A DNA stretch of 42,527 bases from Candidatus Altimarinota bacterium (GTDB lineage: Bacteria; Patescibacteriota; Gracilibacteria; BD1-5; UBA6164). The stretch is from positions 1 through 42,527 of the forward strand of contig JAMONT010000035.1 of NCBI GenBank assembly GCA_027066455.1, read 5' to 3'. The translations under genes were made by a program, and so were the position numbers. Positions 42,267 to 42,527 of this stretch are shown here, in pieces. Numbering within the stretch: position 1 is the first letter of the stretch; the number at the start of each line of letters is the position of its first letter. The notes under the pieces are model-generated. The model was not told the origin of the DNA. It did not search any database and worked only from the letters and a program-made list of their open reading frames with translations.

Positions 42267-42527
42267 ATGGGAAAAAAATTTAACTTATCAGGAACATTAA
42301 TTAATACACTAGTATTGATGATTTTTGCTTTAAATTTTTTTATTATACTTAAATACAAAGATGTTATTTTATGAATAGATAGTTTAGTTGAATATATAAT
42401 TTTATGAATTTTTTTATTAATAGAAGTTGTAATTATTTTAATGTGAGTAAATTTGGTTTATTTAAAACCTATTGCAGAATTGGAATATAATATAAAAAAA
42501 TTTATAGTTTGAAGTTTTAAATGAAAT
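42267..42527 (+). CDS. Membrane protein, partial (3' end outside window)
   Basis: 87 codons are visible. Two membrane segments (LINTLVLMIFALNFFIILKY and LVEYIILGIFLLIEVVIILM) are followed by GVNLVYLKPIAELEYNIKKF. A xxPIxELExxIKxF segment just inside a second membrane helix resembles the start of a HAMP-type linker in sensor proteins, but too little is present to say. The start is supported by the strong upstream promoter. Confidence 0.6.

Overview
This window comes from a very AT-rich bacterium of the Candidate Phyla Radiation that reads UGA as glycine (translation table 25), so Gracilibacteria or Absconditabacteria/SR1. The evidence is direct. In every recognisable gene (clpB, dnaK, htpG, ftsZ, rplA and others) TGA stands where the family has an invariant glycine, including Walker A loops, and every gene ends in TAA or TAG. 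Read with the standard code almost every gene is shattered, so all calls here use UGA = Gly. Starts are ATG except one TTG (priA), usually after an A-run and without a clear Shine-Dalgarno. AGA is by far the commonest arginine codon.

Layout. 1-410 (minus): the 5' part of a secreted Cys-rich protein with pacifastin-like and tandem Kazal-like protease-inhibitor motifs. 660-4588 (plus): uppS, polyprenyl synthase, trxB, and a type IV pilin-like protein with a fibrinogen-like C-terminal domain. 4618-7836 (minus): ymdB-type phosphodiesterase, a truncated priA interrupted in frame by a DUF559 endonuclease cassette with inverted terminal repeats, and yvcK. 7976-18500 (plus): jag, a TPR-like membrane protein, clpB behind a CIRCE operator, an RRM protein, a winged-helix protein, a P-loop kinase, a membrane protein, a DUF234-type ATPase and a HExxH metallopeptidase. 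18575-22233: a defence-like block of ATPase, HNH nuclease (Septu-like pair) and Fic protein. 22400-24926: ftsA-ftsZ. 24967-28720: an rRNA pseudouridine synthase, a nucleosidase-like protein, a U32 peptidase/tRNA hydroxylation-type protein and a pseudopilin. 28882-32219: an LPTAG-anchored surface protein, a gene remnant, and dnaK behind a CIRCE operator. 32329-35308: a toxin-antitoxin island (HicA with a ribbon-helix-helix partner, two RelE/ParE-like modules, and orphan or truncated antitoxin paralogues). 35471-39928: htpG behind a CIRCE operator, and sbcC. 40056-42527: a lipoprotein, a YqhA-like membrane protein, rplA and a partial membrane protein.

The most unusual theme is a family of short, GC-rich, palindromic dispersed repeats (about 35-80 bp, 12 copies). 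They lie between genes and also inside five coding sequences (priA, the metallopeptidase, the nucleosidase, htpG, sbcC) without breaking the frame. In priA two copies form inverted termini around a DUF559 (Vsr-like) endonuclease domain, so this may be a transposable cassette whose solo termini are scattered through the genome.

Regulation visible in sequence: CIRCE-type operators (TTAGCACAT-N9-ATGTGCTAA and variants) precede clpB, dnaK and htpG, implying an HrcA regulon. The same -35 context (CTTTTGAC) with a different palindrome precedes the toxin-antitoxin island. Strong bidirectional hairpin terminators separate convergent genes. No tRNA, rRNA or CRISPR array was seen.
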